Positions 19,641 to 29,294 of a stretch of DNA of 64,000 nt are shown here, one piece after another (position 1 is the stretch's first letter; every line of letters starts with the position of its first letter). The notes below the pieces were generated by a model. That model saw only the letters and a program-made list of their open reading frames with translations, was not told the origin of the DNA and made no database searches. Where the stretch lies: assembly GCF_030297155.1 (NCBI RefSeq), contig NZ_AP028068.1, forward strand, positions 868,001 through 932,000, written 5' to 3'. The DNA comes from Vibrio sp. FE10. GTDB taxonomy: Bacteria > Pseudomonadota > Gammaproteobacteria > Enterobacterales > Vibrionaceae. The translations under genes were made by a program, and so were the position numbers.

Positions 19641-20531
19641 CTATTTGTCATCATTTTTCATGGTCACGAAGGTGTAGATAAAGATCGTAATCAGGATCAC
19701 CACACCACCGATAATACTGGTCATTGGTGGGATCTCGGTGAAGAAGATAAACGCCCAGGCCGGAGCTAACACAGTCTCCAACATCAGAGTCATTGATACT
19801 TCAGGTGCGGTAATGTGGCGAGTGGCAACCATGGAAAGCACACGCCCAACCGGAGCGGTAAACAAGCCCATCATGCCCATAATTAACCACGTTTCAACGC
19901 TATAGCTTGATGGTGTTGCGAAGAAAAACATCACAACCGCTAGCAACAAGCCACCTAAGCCAACACTCGCCAATCGGCTGACATCTTGATATTTACGCAG
20001 CAAGGTAAACATCATTGAAAGGCAGGTCACCGCGAACACCGCCAAAGCATCGCCCATCCAATTACCCGAAGAAAACGAACCTGAAACGACAATCGTAATG
20101 CCGATCATTACTGCCACAATCGCAATTAAGGTCGAGCGGCTGGTGGCCTCCTTCAAGATTAACCAACTGAAAATAGCGGCCACAGCAGGAGCTGCACTGA
20201 GGATCACAAAGGTATTCGCGATTGAAGTCATCTTGATGCTGAACACCAAGCCTGACGCACTGCCCAACATAAGCACACCCGCCGCCAATAGTGGCCAACC
20301 ACTCTGGACTACAGCTTTTCGAATACCACGTTTGTCGTTGAACTTAAGTAAGATCGGCATCGATATCGCGCTGAATAAACCGAACAAGAAGGCCGTGTCG
20401 AAGCCGCTTACGCCAGCATAGCGAATGAATATCGGATCAATACTCATTAATACAGCGCCTGCAATTGCGAGGGTGAAGCCGAAGGTTCGTGTGTTTCTTA
20501 CTTCATTTTTCGGGAGGTTAATTGTCGTCAT
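19641..20531 (-). CDS. EamA/DMT-family transporter
   Basis: Using the ATG at 20531 the protein has 296 residues with ten predicted membrane segments in two EamA repeats. Family landmarks include the end of repeat one (LKEATSRSTLIAIVAVMIGITIVV) and the end of repeat two (FTEIPPMTSIIGGVVILITIFI). A TTG four codons upstream is a weaker start. The family exports small metabolites or toxic compounds at the inner membrane. The gene is divergent from a TetR gene, with two 20-bp palindromes between them, so it is the likely target of that regulator. Confidence 0.85.
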   Translation of the reverse strand: MTTINLPKNEVRNTRTFGFTLAIAGAVLMSIDPIFIRYAGVSGFDTAFLFGLFSAISMPILLKFNDKRGIRKAVVQSGWPLLAAGVLMLGSASGLVFSIKMTSIANTFVILSAAPAVAAIFSWLILKEATSRSTLIAIVAVMIGITIVVSGSFSSGNWMGDALAVFAVTCLSMMFTLLRKYQDVSRLASVGLGGLLLAVVMFFFATPSSYSVETWLIMGMMGLFTAPVGRVLSMVATRHITAPEVSMTLMLETVLAPAWAFIFFTEIPPMTSIIGGVVILITIFIYTFVTMKNDDK

Positions 20532-20560
20532 TTCTCTATCCAATTTTTCATTATCAATAA

Positions 20561-20626
20561 ATCATACTTGCGAGTATGATTTTTAAAATTGGTTGAGTCA
20601 ACACAAATCATACTTTAAAGTATGAT
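20561..20626. promoter_or_regulatory. Two 20-bp palindromic operators between the EamA and TetR genes
   Basis: ATCATACTTTAAAGTATGAT (20607-20626) is a perfect palindrome. ATCATACTTGCGAGTATGAT (20561-20580) has the same arms with one mismatch. Centres are 46 bases apart. Each copy lies close to one of the two divergent genes, the pattern of a local repressor controlling both. Confidence 0.88.
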
Positions 20627-20650
20627 CTGTGTTTTGAGGTGGATGAAGTA

Positions 20651-21235
20651 ATGAGCAAGATTGAGCAGAACAAAGAGAAGAAGCGACTCGCGATTTTGAA
20701 AGCGGCTAAAGACATATTCTTAGCAGAAGGCTATGTGCAGACCAGCATGGACAGAGTTGCCAGCGAAGCGAAAATGACCAAGCAAACGCTCTATCGCTAT
20801 TTCTCGTCTAAGGATGTGTTGTTTGAAGCGACCTTGAGACAAATGGGCAGCCAAACCGACGACAAGTTGGTGGTGCATTTACAACAGGAAGATACTCGAC
20901 AAGCATTGGTGGGTTTCGCAAAAGACTTTGTCGCGTTTCATCTTTCTAGTGAACACATTGCGACCTTCAAGCTGCTCATCGCTGAGGGCAGCAAGTCTCC
21001 TGAATTAGTCAGTCGTTTTATGGAGGTTGGCCCTGATGATACCGACCGAGTGCTGACGCAGTTTTTCAATGACCGATTCAATATTGAAGAGCCGAAAACC
21101 AAGATAAATCTGTGGCTTAGTATGGTGATGAGTATTAGAGATGGTGTGTTGATGGGAATGCCAGCACCAACAGAACAAGAGATTGAAGCACATGTTGAAG
21201 CGAGTACTGACTTGTTGTTAGCGGCTTTGGCGTAG
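20651..21235 (+). CDS. TetR-family regulator
   Basis: The ATG at 20651 gives 194 residues; an in-frame GTG at 20639 is possible. The TetR_N domain (about 8-55; AAKDIFLAEGYVQTSMDRVASEAKMTKQTLYRYFSSKDVLFEA, named here only as the typical block) precedes an AefR/TetR_C-like ligand domain. It is divergent from the EamA exporter and flanks two matching palindromes. It most probably represses the exporter and itself until a ligand of the exporter appears. The gene stops with TAG. Confidence 0.88.
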   Translation: MSKIEQNKEKKRLAILKAAKDIFLAEGYVQTSMDRVASEAKMTKQTLYRYFSSKDVLFEATLRQMGSQTDDKLVVHLQQEDTRQALVGFAKDFVAFHLSSEHIATFKLLIAEGSKSPELVSRFMEVGPDDTDRVLTQFFNDRFNIEEPKTKINLWLSMVMSIRDGVLMGMPAPTEQEIEAHVEASTDLLLAALA

Positions 21236-21360
21236 GGCTGTGAATCTAAAAACTAAGAGATACGTTAGGCGCTGCTGGACTTTGATTACTCCATAATATG
21301 GAGTGGCAACGCCTGTCGTTTAGTTTGTTTACGTTTATCGTTATGAGTCAAATCGAGCGA

Positions 21361-22236
21361 CTACCAAGCAAAGGTCTTAATTACGTTTTGCTTAGTGATC
21401 GGGTTATGCGCGATGTCTTGATTAATTTTATCAAGAAACGGCTTGCGCGCTTGAGGGAGCATGCCACGCATTGGCGAGATGTTGTTCCCGTGATCGCCCC
21501 AGTAGTAACAATCGAAGTCCTCCAGATTTTCGAGCAAGTACTTCTCTTCTTCTAGAATTTGCAATGGTGTTGGCAATACAAATTCGCCGCGCTGCACTTC
21601 TTTTTCTAATACTGATCCCGGTTGAACCGCCAAAGCCATAGGTGCAATCGCATCTGGCTGCATGATGTTCAGCAAGCTGGTGGTATTAATCGCATGTTCT
21701 TTTGAACGTTCACGACCACCAAGGCCAAAGATAAATGAAGCCAGTACTTTTATGTCGGCTTCACGCGCTAGGTTCATGCCTTCGATTGCGTGTTCACGTG
21801 TCATGCGCTTTTGAATACGCTCCAGAACAATAGGGTCGCCTGACTCCAAGCCTGAATACGCCATGCTTAAACCTGCCGATTTAATCTCTTTTAGTTCCGA
21901 TAAGCTCTTACGACGGAAGTCGTTGAAGCCTGAATACAGAGAAATATTTTTGATCTCTGGGAAGGTAATTTTGATGTAATCCAGAATCGAAATCAGCATC
22001 TCGGTTCGGATTGCCATCACGTTACCATCGACCAAAAAGATAGACTCTACATGCGGGTAGATCTTTCTTGCTGCATCAATATCTTCAAAGATGTCTTTGA
22101 TTTCTCTTACTTTGAAACGCTTATCATCAAACATCGTGCAGAAGGTACATTGGTTGTTACTGCATCCCAATGTTGTCTGGATGAGTACGCTCTCTGCTTC
22201 CATCCAAGGACGATAAACTTTGCCTTCAAAACGCAT
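21361..22236 (-). CDS. Radical SAM family protein
   Basis: The 291-residue protein binds a 4Fe-4S cluster through Cys25, Cys30 and Cys33 (GCSNNQCTFCTMF), a C-x4-C-x2-C variant of the usual C-x3-C-x2-C. The TIM-barrel blocks follow: FLVDGNVMAI, SLYSGFNDF, MAYSGLESGD and LASFIFGLGG. The variant spacing is usual for a family of uncharacterised radical SAM proteins related to oxygen-independent coproporphyrinogen oxidase and Elp3-like enzymes. The reaction is unknown. It is monocistronic, with no partner substrate gene nearby. Confidence 0.82.
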   Translation of the reverse strand: MRFEGKVYRPWMEAESVLIQTTLGCSNNQCTFCTMFDDKRFKVREIKDIFEDIDAARKIYPHVESIFLVDGNVMAIRTEMLISILDYIKITFPEIKNISLYSGFNDFRRKSLSELKEIKSAGLSMAYSGLESGDPIVLERIQKRMTREHAIEGMNLAREADIKVLASFIFGLGGRERSKEHAINTTSLLNIMQPDAIAPMALAVQPGSVLEKEVQRGEFVLPTPLQILEEEKYLLENLEDFDCYYWGDHGNNISPMRGMLPQARKPFLDKINQDIAHNPITKQNVIKTFAW

Positions 22237-22439
22237 AAATGCTCCTCGGCCTTAGCCTGTATTGTTTCGACGAGGACAAGTCTAACAATCTGCACCTTGG
22301 GTGATAATTGGGCAAAGCAGGGAATCAGTATTAAAGAAATTTTAATAATTGAATGAGCGCGCAGTTCTTCGTTTAGATAGATAGAACTGCGGCTTGGATA
22401 GTTTGAGAAGTGTTAGTAGTCGTTTTTACTAGTTAATGA

Positions 22440-23261
22440 TCAGTGCGCGACGCACAACTTCTCTTCGAGTAACTGGTCAAGCACCGCGACCAGTTGTCGG
22501 GTTTTGGCAGGATCCAATGCATCGGCATGAGGGTCTTTAAACAACCCTGAGTCATTATCAAAATATTTCCCAGAAGCGTTGGCAAACTCATCACTGAGCG
22601 CAGCACGACAAAGAATATCGGCACCAATCGCTAGATCGTTGCCATCAACGCCATAAGCATCTTTTACTAATTTACTGCCAAGGAAAGAGGCGGGGTTTAC
22701 AGGAATAACAGAAGTGCCTTCTTTCGATAAGGTATTGGCTAATTCAATAGACCACATCGTTAGCGCTAACTTACTTTGTGCGTAAACGGGGCCGTCTAGT
22801 TCGCCTGCATTTGGGCTAGTCAGTGCGTCTAAATCTGCGGATGCTTGAGCTGCTGAAGATAGGTTCACGATACGACCAGTCGCATCAAAAAGAGGGAGCA
22901 GCTTCTGTGTCAGTAGATACGGCGCAATGGTGTTCACCACAAAACGCACATCAAGATTATCTGGGGTGGTGACGTCCGACACCTTGTAGACGCCAGCGTT
23001 GTTGATGAGTATATCGAGTCGCTTGTGGTCGCTTTGGATTTGGGTGGCGAGCGCCTCAACTTCAGAGAGCGTCGATAGATCTGTGATGTAGCTTTCGATG
23101 ATGGCGTTTTTAGACAGGCGAGATAAAGCTGTCACGACTTTGTGGACCTTGGCTGGGTTTCGGCCATGAATGAGAACGTGGTGTCCTTGCTGAGTCAGCG
23201 CTTTTGCGGTCTCTAAACCAATGCCATCTGTGGCTCCTGTGATCAGAATTATTTTTTGCAT
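22440..23261 (-). CDS. Short-chain dehydrogenase/reductase
   Basis: The ATG at 23261, after GGATCAAAA, gives 273 residues. Classical SDR motifs are complete: TGATDGIG (8-15), NNAG (87-90), catalytic Ser in NLSSAAQ (about 135) and YAQSK (Y160, K164). It resembles the retinol dehydrogenase/WW-oxidoreductase-like branch in layout. It would be an NAD(P)-dependent cytoplasmic oxidoreductase, with the substrate unknown. The gene stands alone, transcribed leftwards. Confidence 0.85.
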   Translation of the reverse strand: MQKIILITGATDGIGLETAKALTQQGHHVLIHGRNPAKVHKVVTALSRLSKNAIIESYITDLSTLSEVEALATQIQSDHKRLDILINNAGVYKVSDVTTPDNLDVRFVVNTIAPYLLTQKLLPLFDATGRIVNLSSAAQASADLDALTSPNAGELDGPVYAQSKLALTMWSIELANTLSKEGTSVIPVNPASFLGSKLVKDAYGVDGNDLAIGADILCRAALSDEFANASGKYFDNDSGLFKDPHADALDPAKTRQLVAVLDQLLEEKLCVAH

Positions 23262-23433
23262 TTTTGATCCTTCAAAAAATAGTTTGAACAACGTTATAAC
23301 AAAGATTAATGACACATAGTTGCATTTGGCTCACAGGCTGAAGACTCAAATGTGAGTCTATGGGACAAAAAACGGCTAATTTAAAGATAAATGGGTCAGC
23401 TATCGGCTGACCCAAATAAGAGAAGTGAACGAG

Positions 23434-24279
23434 CTATTTGATGTCTTGGACGTTCATAACCAGAGTTTCCCAGTTACGTTGGTTTTCGATATCGTGCTCT
23501 AAGCCTTGTTCATCGGCTATTTGGAAACGCTTAACTGCAGGGGTTTTGCTGGTTGCTTGATACAGCCAGTAGGCTTCTGCTTTTAGTGCCTCTTCGATGG
23601 GTTTGTCGATAGATTCGTACACCGCTTGCTTACATGCATTGATCGATTCAGCTGGGAATTTTGAAATTCGCTTCGCTAGCGTATCAACGTATTCACCGAT
23701 TTCATCCGGCTCTAAAGCTTTGTTGATGGTGCCGTACGCTTCAGCCTCATCTGCATCAAAATCTCGAGCACTTAGGATGATTTCGAGTGCACGACCTAAG
23801 CCAACTTGGCGAGCCATACGTGATGCGCCACCACCACAAGGAAGGATACCCATACCCACTTCCATTTGCATGAATTTGTACTTACCACGAGCAGCGAATC
23901 GCATGTCACACGCCAGTGCAAATTCATGGCCGCCGCCTCGTGCGAACCCTTCAAGTTTGGCAATGGTAGCTTGCGGGAGCTTGCTGATGCGTTCTAAGAC
24001 AGATTGCAGGTCGAGCAGTTTCGCTTCTTCACGAGATACCGCTTCTGTCGACATGTCTTTTAATAAATTGGTGTCGTAGTGACAGACCCAAATTTCAGGG
24101 TTTGCTGATTGGAATACCACAACCTTGATGTCACGGTCACGTTCCAGTCTCATCGCTAAGCCATTTAAATCGGCAAGCATCTCTTGCCCTTGAACATTCA
24201 CAGTACCGAAGTCAAAAGTGACGGTAAGAATCCCATCTTCGGCTTGAGCTTTAAACGTTGTATAACCTTGATATGCCAT
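23434..24279 (-). CDS. Enoyl-CoA hydratase/isomerase (crotonase) family protein
   Basis: The ATG at 24279 lies eight bases after AGGA and gives 281 residues; an ATG two codons upstream is too close to that site. The crotonase fold is visible in KLEGFARGGGHEFALACDMR (oxyanion-hole region). It continues through MGILPCGGGASRMARQVG, where the usual catalytic Glu of hydratases is replaced in the GMGILPCGGG loop. That pattern fits polyketide-type or isomerase-like members better than a beta-oxidation hydratase. It has no fatty-acid neighbours. The function is uncertain beyond acyl-CoA or carboxylate chemistry. Confidence 0.78.
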   Translation of the reverse strand: MAYQGYTTFKAQAEDGILTVTFDFGTVNVQGQEMLADLNGLAMRLERDRDIKVVVFQSANPEIWVCHYDTNLLKDMSTEAVSREEAKLLDLQSVLERISKLPQATIAKLEGFARGGGHEFALACDMRFAARGKYKFMQMEVGMGILPCGGGASRMARQVGLGRALEIILSARDFDADEAEAYGTINKALEPDEIGEYVDTLAKRISKFPAESINACKQAVYESIDKPIEEALKAEAYWLYQATSKTPAVKRFQIADEQGLEHDIENQRNWETLVMNVQDIK

Positions 24280-24590
24280 TTCCATATTCCTTCTGAAAGA
24301 TTTCATTTCAGCCTATTCGGTGGTGAATGCGGCCTAAATTCAGGCTAGCTAGGAATACTCAAACCAACAATTAACCATTAAACGAAACACTATTAACGAA
24401 TTATTAAGAGTGTTCTTTTGGTTGCTAACTATCATAAATTCAAGGTGTTACGTTAGGCTTGTTGTTTTGATTATGCTTACCAATTCGATTGTTAACGAAA
24501 ACTAAAAACTCATTCAGCCTTTAGCGCTCTTATCATTTCACTCTTGCTTCGTATACTGCTCAACTAGGCCATGAATGCCCCACACAACAG
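24280..24590. other. 311-base intergenic region between crotonase and MATE genes
   Basis: This AT-rich divergent spacer contains one notable structure. AACACTATTAA (24386-24396) and TTAAGAGTGTT (24404-24414) are inverted arms with one mismatch and a seven-base loop. I see no coding sequence. It may hold an operator for either flanking gene. Confidence 0.5.
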
Positions 24591-25982
24591 ATGAGAGTAA
24601 ACCGACCTATGTTGATGCGATCCGCGACTTTGAAAACTATTATTGATAAAACGCTGCCCCTAACGTTGGGTGTGTTTGCGATCATGATGGTACAACTGGT
24701 CGACTCGATTTTTATCGGTCAACTTGGGGTGAATGAGCTGGCGGTTCACGGTATTACGTTGCCATTTCAGGCGGCATTTACGGGTGTTCAAGTGGGCATT
24801 GGTGTGGCAGCGACGTCTATTATTTCTCAGGCGGTGGGAGCAAAATAGCAACGAAAATCGACCTCAATCGCCACGCTATCAGTTGGCTTTGGTGTCACTA
24901 TCATTGCTTTGATTTGTATCGGGTTGGTGGTTTTTGGCGACTCTGTTTTTGCATCGTTCGTTAATGATGTGTCTGAGGCGCAATACCAATCTATGCTGTC
25001 GATTTTTAATGTGTATTGGCCGCTGTGGTTGTTCAGTGCACTGACGGTAGCAGCGCTTTATTTGGCAACTTGTGTTTATCGAGCAAACGGTGATACCAAA
25101 ACGACGGGCAGCATGTTTTTGGCAGCCAGTGTGATTAACCTGATTCTCGACCCTATTTTGATCTTTGGATTGGATATGGGCATTGCAGGTGCAGCGATTG
25201 CGTCCAGCATTGGCTATGCATTCGGTGCGATTTACATGTTGGTTAAATCACGAGGTAAAGGGTGGTTTGGTTTTAATGGTGCGTGCAACGACCAGATCAG
25301 AGGCTATGCCTTCGAGTTAGTTAAGACGGTCATTCCTACCACAGCGAATCAGATTCTGCCTGCGGTAAGCGCATTCGTTTCTGTGCTTTTGATTGCTCGA
25401 ATCGGCACAAGCGAGATGGCTTTTTGGAGCCTGTTGGCACGTGTCGAGAGCTTTATGTTGGTGTTTTCACTCGCTCTGACCATGTCGATTCCTCCAATGA
25501 TAGGCCGTTACTTAGGTGCTCAACAGCGATGCAAAATCCCTGAATTATTGAATACTACAGCGAAATTCCTATTGGTTTTCCACACCGCGATGGCGGCACT
25601 GTTAGCCATTTTTAGTGGCTGGATTATTCCTGTTATTTCAGAAGAGCAGAGCATTCGAAGTTGGTTTGAAGTGACTTTGTTGTTCATACCATTTAGCTAT
25701 GGGCCACTGGGGCTTTGCATGTTGGTGGCGTCGGTGTTCAATGCATTGGGTGTGCCTCGCAAAGCGTTGAGTGTGTCTTTCTCTCGCCTGTTTGTGTTCT
25801 ACATTCCGGCGATATGGCTAGGGGCGCTAACCGGAGATATGGTCAATGCGGTTATCGCTGCGACCATCGCCAATGTTTTAGCGGGCGCTTTTGCATGGTT
25901 TAAGCTTCATGCCTATATTAAAACTCACATTATTCCTCGTGTAGCTGCTACCAATAAGCAGTGTGCACTCAGCGCGGGCTAA
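24591..25982 (+). pseudogene. MATE-family efflux pump interrupted by an in-frame TAG
   Basis: Codons from 24591 encode the start of a MATE multidrug/sodium antiporter (TLPLTLGVFAIMMVQLVDSIFIGQLG). Reading stops at TAG 24846-24848 directly after IISQAVGAK. The same frame then continues without another stop to 25982 with the rest of the family sequence. Read through, the product is about 463 residues, the normal MATE length with 12 membrane segments. One C-to-T change in a CAG codon would explain the break. Many genes here use TAG as their normal stop, so readthrough by recoding is unlikely. A sequencing error is possible. The downstream part lacks a good start until 24909. Confidence 0.85.
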
Positions 25983-25991
25983 AAAATATTG

Positions 25992-26906
25992 ATGAATATT
26001 GAACATCTAAAATTGTTTGTGCGACTCGCGTCTACGCACAATATCAGTCAAGCCGGACAAGAGCTGGGGTTGTCGCCTCCGGTTGCTAGTATTCATATTG
26101 GCAAGCTGGAAGAGAGCCTTGGTGCTCGTCTTGTGCATCGCACCACGCGAAAGGTGTCTCTTACTGAAGAGGGCATGGCATTTCTCCCTCATGCTAAACA
26201 AATTCTGTTGAGTGTGGAGGCGGGTGTCGCGTCGGTCGGAACGGGTAACGAATTGCCAAAAGGTGTATTACGAATATCTGCTCCGTCATCGTTTGGTCGA
26301 ATGCATGTTATGCCTGCCTTGAAAGGCTTCTTAGCTAAGTATCCTGATTTGTCGGTCGATATTTCATTGAGTGATTCAATCGTCGACTTGATTGATGGCG
26401 GCTTTGATGTAGCAATTCGTAACGCTGAGCTGCAAAACTCGAGTCTGATCGCCCGTAAGCTTTCGACTGATAAACGCATTTTGTGTGCGTCGCCAGAATA
26501 CTTGGCTGCTCATGGTTATCCTCAAACGCCAGAAGACCTCAAGCAGCATCAATGCATCAATCAAACTGGTTTAGAAGGTTGGACATTTGATACGCTCGAA
26601 GGCGATGTCACTATCAAGAAAAAAGGCGCGATTCGCGTTGATCATGGTGAAGCGGTAAGAGATGTGTGTGTTGATGGTTTGGGCATTGCGATGTGCGCGT
26701 CATGGATTGCTTACAAACAGCTAGCTGAGGGTACATTGGTTGAGGTGTTACCGGATTACCCGTTGAAAGATGCGGCTGCAATTTGGGCGGTATACCCAAG
26801 TGCTCAATTGCTTGCGCCTAAGGTGCGTGTCTTTATCGATTACTTCGTTCAGTATTACGGTTCGCCATCTTATTGGGACTGTGAAGTGAATGGTCAAACG
26901 CAGTAA
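25992..26906 (+). CDS. LysR-family regulator
   Basis: The ATG at 25992 gives 304 residues and lies nine bases after the MATE stop, so the two are co-transcribed. The N-terminal helix-turn-helix spans about 3-60 (HNISQAGQELGLSPPVASIHIGKLEESLGARLVHR, named only as the motif region). A LysR substrate domain like that of the AaeR/CrgA-type single-gene regulators follows (LRISAPSSFGRMHVMPAL, FDVAIRNAEL). It may regulate the pump gene. A terminator follows the gene. Confidence 0.87.
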   Translation: MNIEHLKLFVRLASTHNISQAGQELGLSPPVASIHIGKLEESLGARLVHRTTRKVSLTEEGMAFLPHAKQILLSVEAGVASVGTGNELPKGVLRISAPSSFGRMHVMPALKGFLAKYPDLSVDISLSDSIVDLIDGGFDVAIRNAELQNSSLIARKLSTDKRILCASPEYLAAHGYPQTPEDLKQHQCINQTGLEGWTFDTLEGDVTIKKKGAIRVDHGEAVRDVCVDGLGIAMCASWIAYKQLAEGTLVEVLPDYPLKDAAAIWAVYPSAQLLAPKVRVFIDYFVQYYGSPSYWDCEVNGQTQ

Positions 26907-26932
26907 ATCACCCAATTACGTACAATAAACAA

Positions 26933-26966
26933 GAAAGCCCCGACCAAAGGTTGGGGCTTGTTTTTA
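26933..26966 (+). terminator. Rho-independent terminator after the MATE-LysR unit
   Basis: AAGCCCCGACC-AAA-GGTTGGGGCTTG is followed by TTTTT, 27 bases after the LysR stop. Confidence 0.87.
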
Positions 26967-27032
26967 TGTTCTTTACAGAACGTTTTTTCTAGCTAACTGC
27001 TGTTGTTTTTATCGGTTTAATGTATCGGGCGT

Positions 27033-29105
27033 TTAATGAGCGTGCACAGCTGAATCTTGGTATAGCTCAGCGTCTACTTCTTCGCCTTTATTCGGGCGTG
27101 GGACAATCTCAAACGAGGTGTCAGCCTCTGTCAGTGAAGACAGTAGCTTGTTCAAAGACGACTTGTCGCCTTTCACGCCTGCTTGTCCTTCTTCTAACAG
27201 CTTATTGAGTGTCGTTTCTTTCAACACGATGTCAGACACGTCTGATTTATTGATGATCAATGTGGTGTCAGCCTCTTGTAGTTCGCTCACTTGAATGCTG
27301 TTTAAGTTGCCGTTCGACATCTCTACGTAGTAGAACTCTTTCACGTCAGGCAGTTGAATGTTCATGGTGAACGGCGTGTCTTGCGCCTTCAACGAATCCA
27401 CTTTTACCGCTAAGTAATCCAACAGGTTCTCGATGGTCATGTTTGCCAATACATCCGGAGAAGCCGTTTTTGGTGCGCCCGGTTGTGTGCCGATACGCAG
27501 CTCTTGAGCACCCGTCAGATAGATGTTTCTCCAGCCCGCACCTTCAGATTGGTACCCCAGTTGCTCGTACGTATCGGCCAGTAAGCCACGTGCGACTTTG
27601 TTCTCTGGTTCCGCTTGAACAACCTTGTTCAACGCAGTCGCGACAAAGCGGTATTCACCTTGTTTAAAGTCTTGCTGCGCTTTTTCAATCACAGCATCGC
27701 TGCCACCCATGTATTCAACAAACTTGACGGATTCCGGCTCAATTTGCAGAGGGTTAAGGTTCGCAGGGTTCATGTCGAAGTAGCCAAGGTACATGTTGTA
27801 CACTGCGCGAGCGTTATGTGAGTAAGTACCGTGATAACCATTGGTGTGCCAAGATTGTTGAATACTGTCTGGCATCACTTTGTAGATCTCGTCACCTATG
27901 TCTTGCAAAACCACGCCGTTATTCGCTAAGCGAAGGGTTTGGTTATGAGTAAAGCCGTACGCGTCACGCTGCATTTTTAGGTAATCAGAGATCTCTTGCT
28001 CGCCCCAGATTGGCGACGAGTGAGAAGCAAACAGCACCTCGGTTTCTTCGCCCCAAGTCACCAACATTTCGTTGATTTTCTTAGACCACTTCAAACCATC
28101 ACGCACCTTTGCGCCGCGCAGCGTGTAGAGGTTGTGCATGCCTTGGTAGGTCAACTCACCTGTCCAAAGCGCCTTCATGCTTGGTATATACGTCACCATT
28201 TCAGAGGCGGCTTCAGTCCCCGATGCGTCCATGAATTGCATTTCTAGGCCATCGATAACCAGCGTTTCAATTTCTTCGTTGTGGTTCAGTTCGTAATCCG
28301 GCAATACGTAAGTGATGGTGCCTGTCGATAGGCCTTTCGCGAGTGCCGCATCCACAATACCGTGCTCATGACGATTCAGGGTCGCACCATATTGATAAGC
28401 AGTACGACGAGACATCGCATTACCTGCCAGAACGTTTTCGTCTACGATTTCTTTGGTGATATTTTTCGAGCCATACACTTTTACTTCTGGGTAAGCTTCT
28501 TTGATTGCTCTCGCGCCACCAAAGTGATCGGCGTGCGAGTGAGAATAGATCATCGCGACGATAGGTAAGTGACCGCCGTCAGGCACATTTTTCTGGAAGA
28601 ACTTAAGCGACTTCTCAGCCGATTCTTTGGTTAATAGAACGTCATAAGCGATCCAACCGTTGTCAGTGCGAATGAAAGAGATAGACGCTAAATCGGCACC
28701 ACGTACTTGGTAAACCTTACCTGGGACAACTTCATATAGGCCTTCCGCAGCTTGGTTCAGCACCGCTTGTCGCCACAATGACGGGTTGACGGAGTCTGGT
28801 GCTTTGTCGGCGTTGGCTACACTGGGTTCGATAAAGTTGAAGCTGTTACGGATGATGTCGCCAGTCTCTTGGTCGAAGCTTGCGATCAGACCTTTGTTGT
28901 TATTGTCGAAGGCGCGCGTGTCTGAGAAGTTGAGCGTTTTCGCAAATTCTTGGTTGGCTTGTGCCGTCATTTCGGTCGCGTCTTTGCCACCTTGATCGCC
29001 AATCTCACTAAAGTGCGCATGGTCGTGGTTCGCTGCAATGGATGGGAATGCAAGAGAGATTGCAAGGAACAGGGATGCGTTTTTGAAAGTACGTGAAGTT
29101 GTCAT
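27033..29105 (-). CDS. Secreted/periplasmic alkyl sulfatase (SdsA-like metallo-beta-lactamase)
   Basis: The 690-residue protein has a signal peptide (1-25, cleaving near SIAA). A metallo-beta-lactamase domain carries the di-zinc motif HSHADH at 189-194. The alkyl-sulfatase dimerisation domain (about 420-550) and a C-terminal SCP2-like lipid-binding domain (about 560-680) follow. This is the architecture of Pseudomonas SdsA1, which hydrolyses primary alkyl sulfates such as SDS to alcohol and sulfate. ATG 29105 follows AGAGG. It is divergent from a LysR gene, as in other alkyl sulfatase loci, which probably senses the substrate. Confidence 0.92.
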   Translation of the reverse strand: MTTSRTFKNASLFLAISLAFPSIAANHDHAHFSEIGDQGGKDATEMTAQANQEFAKTLNFSDTRAFDNNNKGLIASFDQETGDIIRNSFNFIEPSVANADKAPDSVNPSLWRQAVLNQAAEGLYEVVPGKVYQVRGADLASISFIRTDNGWIAYDVLLTKESAEKSLKFFQKNVPDGGHLPIVAMIYSHSHADHFGGARAIKEAYPEVKVYGSKNITKEIVDENVLAGNAMSRRTAYQYGATLNRHEHGIVDAALAKGLSTGTITYVLPDYELNHNEEIETLVIDGLEMQFMDASGTEAASEMVTYIPSMKALWTGELTYQGMHNLYTLRGAKVRDGLKWSKKINEMLVTWGEETEVLFASHSSPIWGEQEISDYLKMQRDAYGFTHNQTLRLANNGVVLQDIGDEIYKVMPDSIQQSWHTNGYHGTYSHNARAVYNMYLGYFDMNPANLNPLQIEPESVKFVEYMGGSDAVIEKAQQDFKQGEYRFVATALNKVVQAEPENKVARGLLADTYEQLGYQSEGAGWRNIYLTGAQELRIGTQPGAPKTASPDVLANMTIENLLDYLAVKVDSLKAQDTPFTMNIQLPDVKEFYYVEMSNGNLNSIQVSELQEADTTLIINKSDVSDIVLKETTLNKLLEEGQAGVKGDKSSLNKLLSSLTEADTSFEIVPRPNKGEEVDAELYQDSAVHAH

Positions 29106-29294
29106 TAGAGCCTCTTCAATTCAGATTTCGTTTCGATGAGGGAATTGTATGACTAACACATATAGCAAAAAATAAAGTAAGCTTTATTTAACACATCACG
29201 AACTGTTATGTGTTGTGCGCTTTATCAGTGACCTATTGAAAATTGAATCTTGTCGTATGCTCGATACGACCTCAAGCGAACATGGAGAGTAGCC

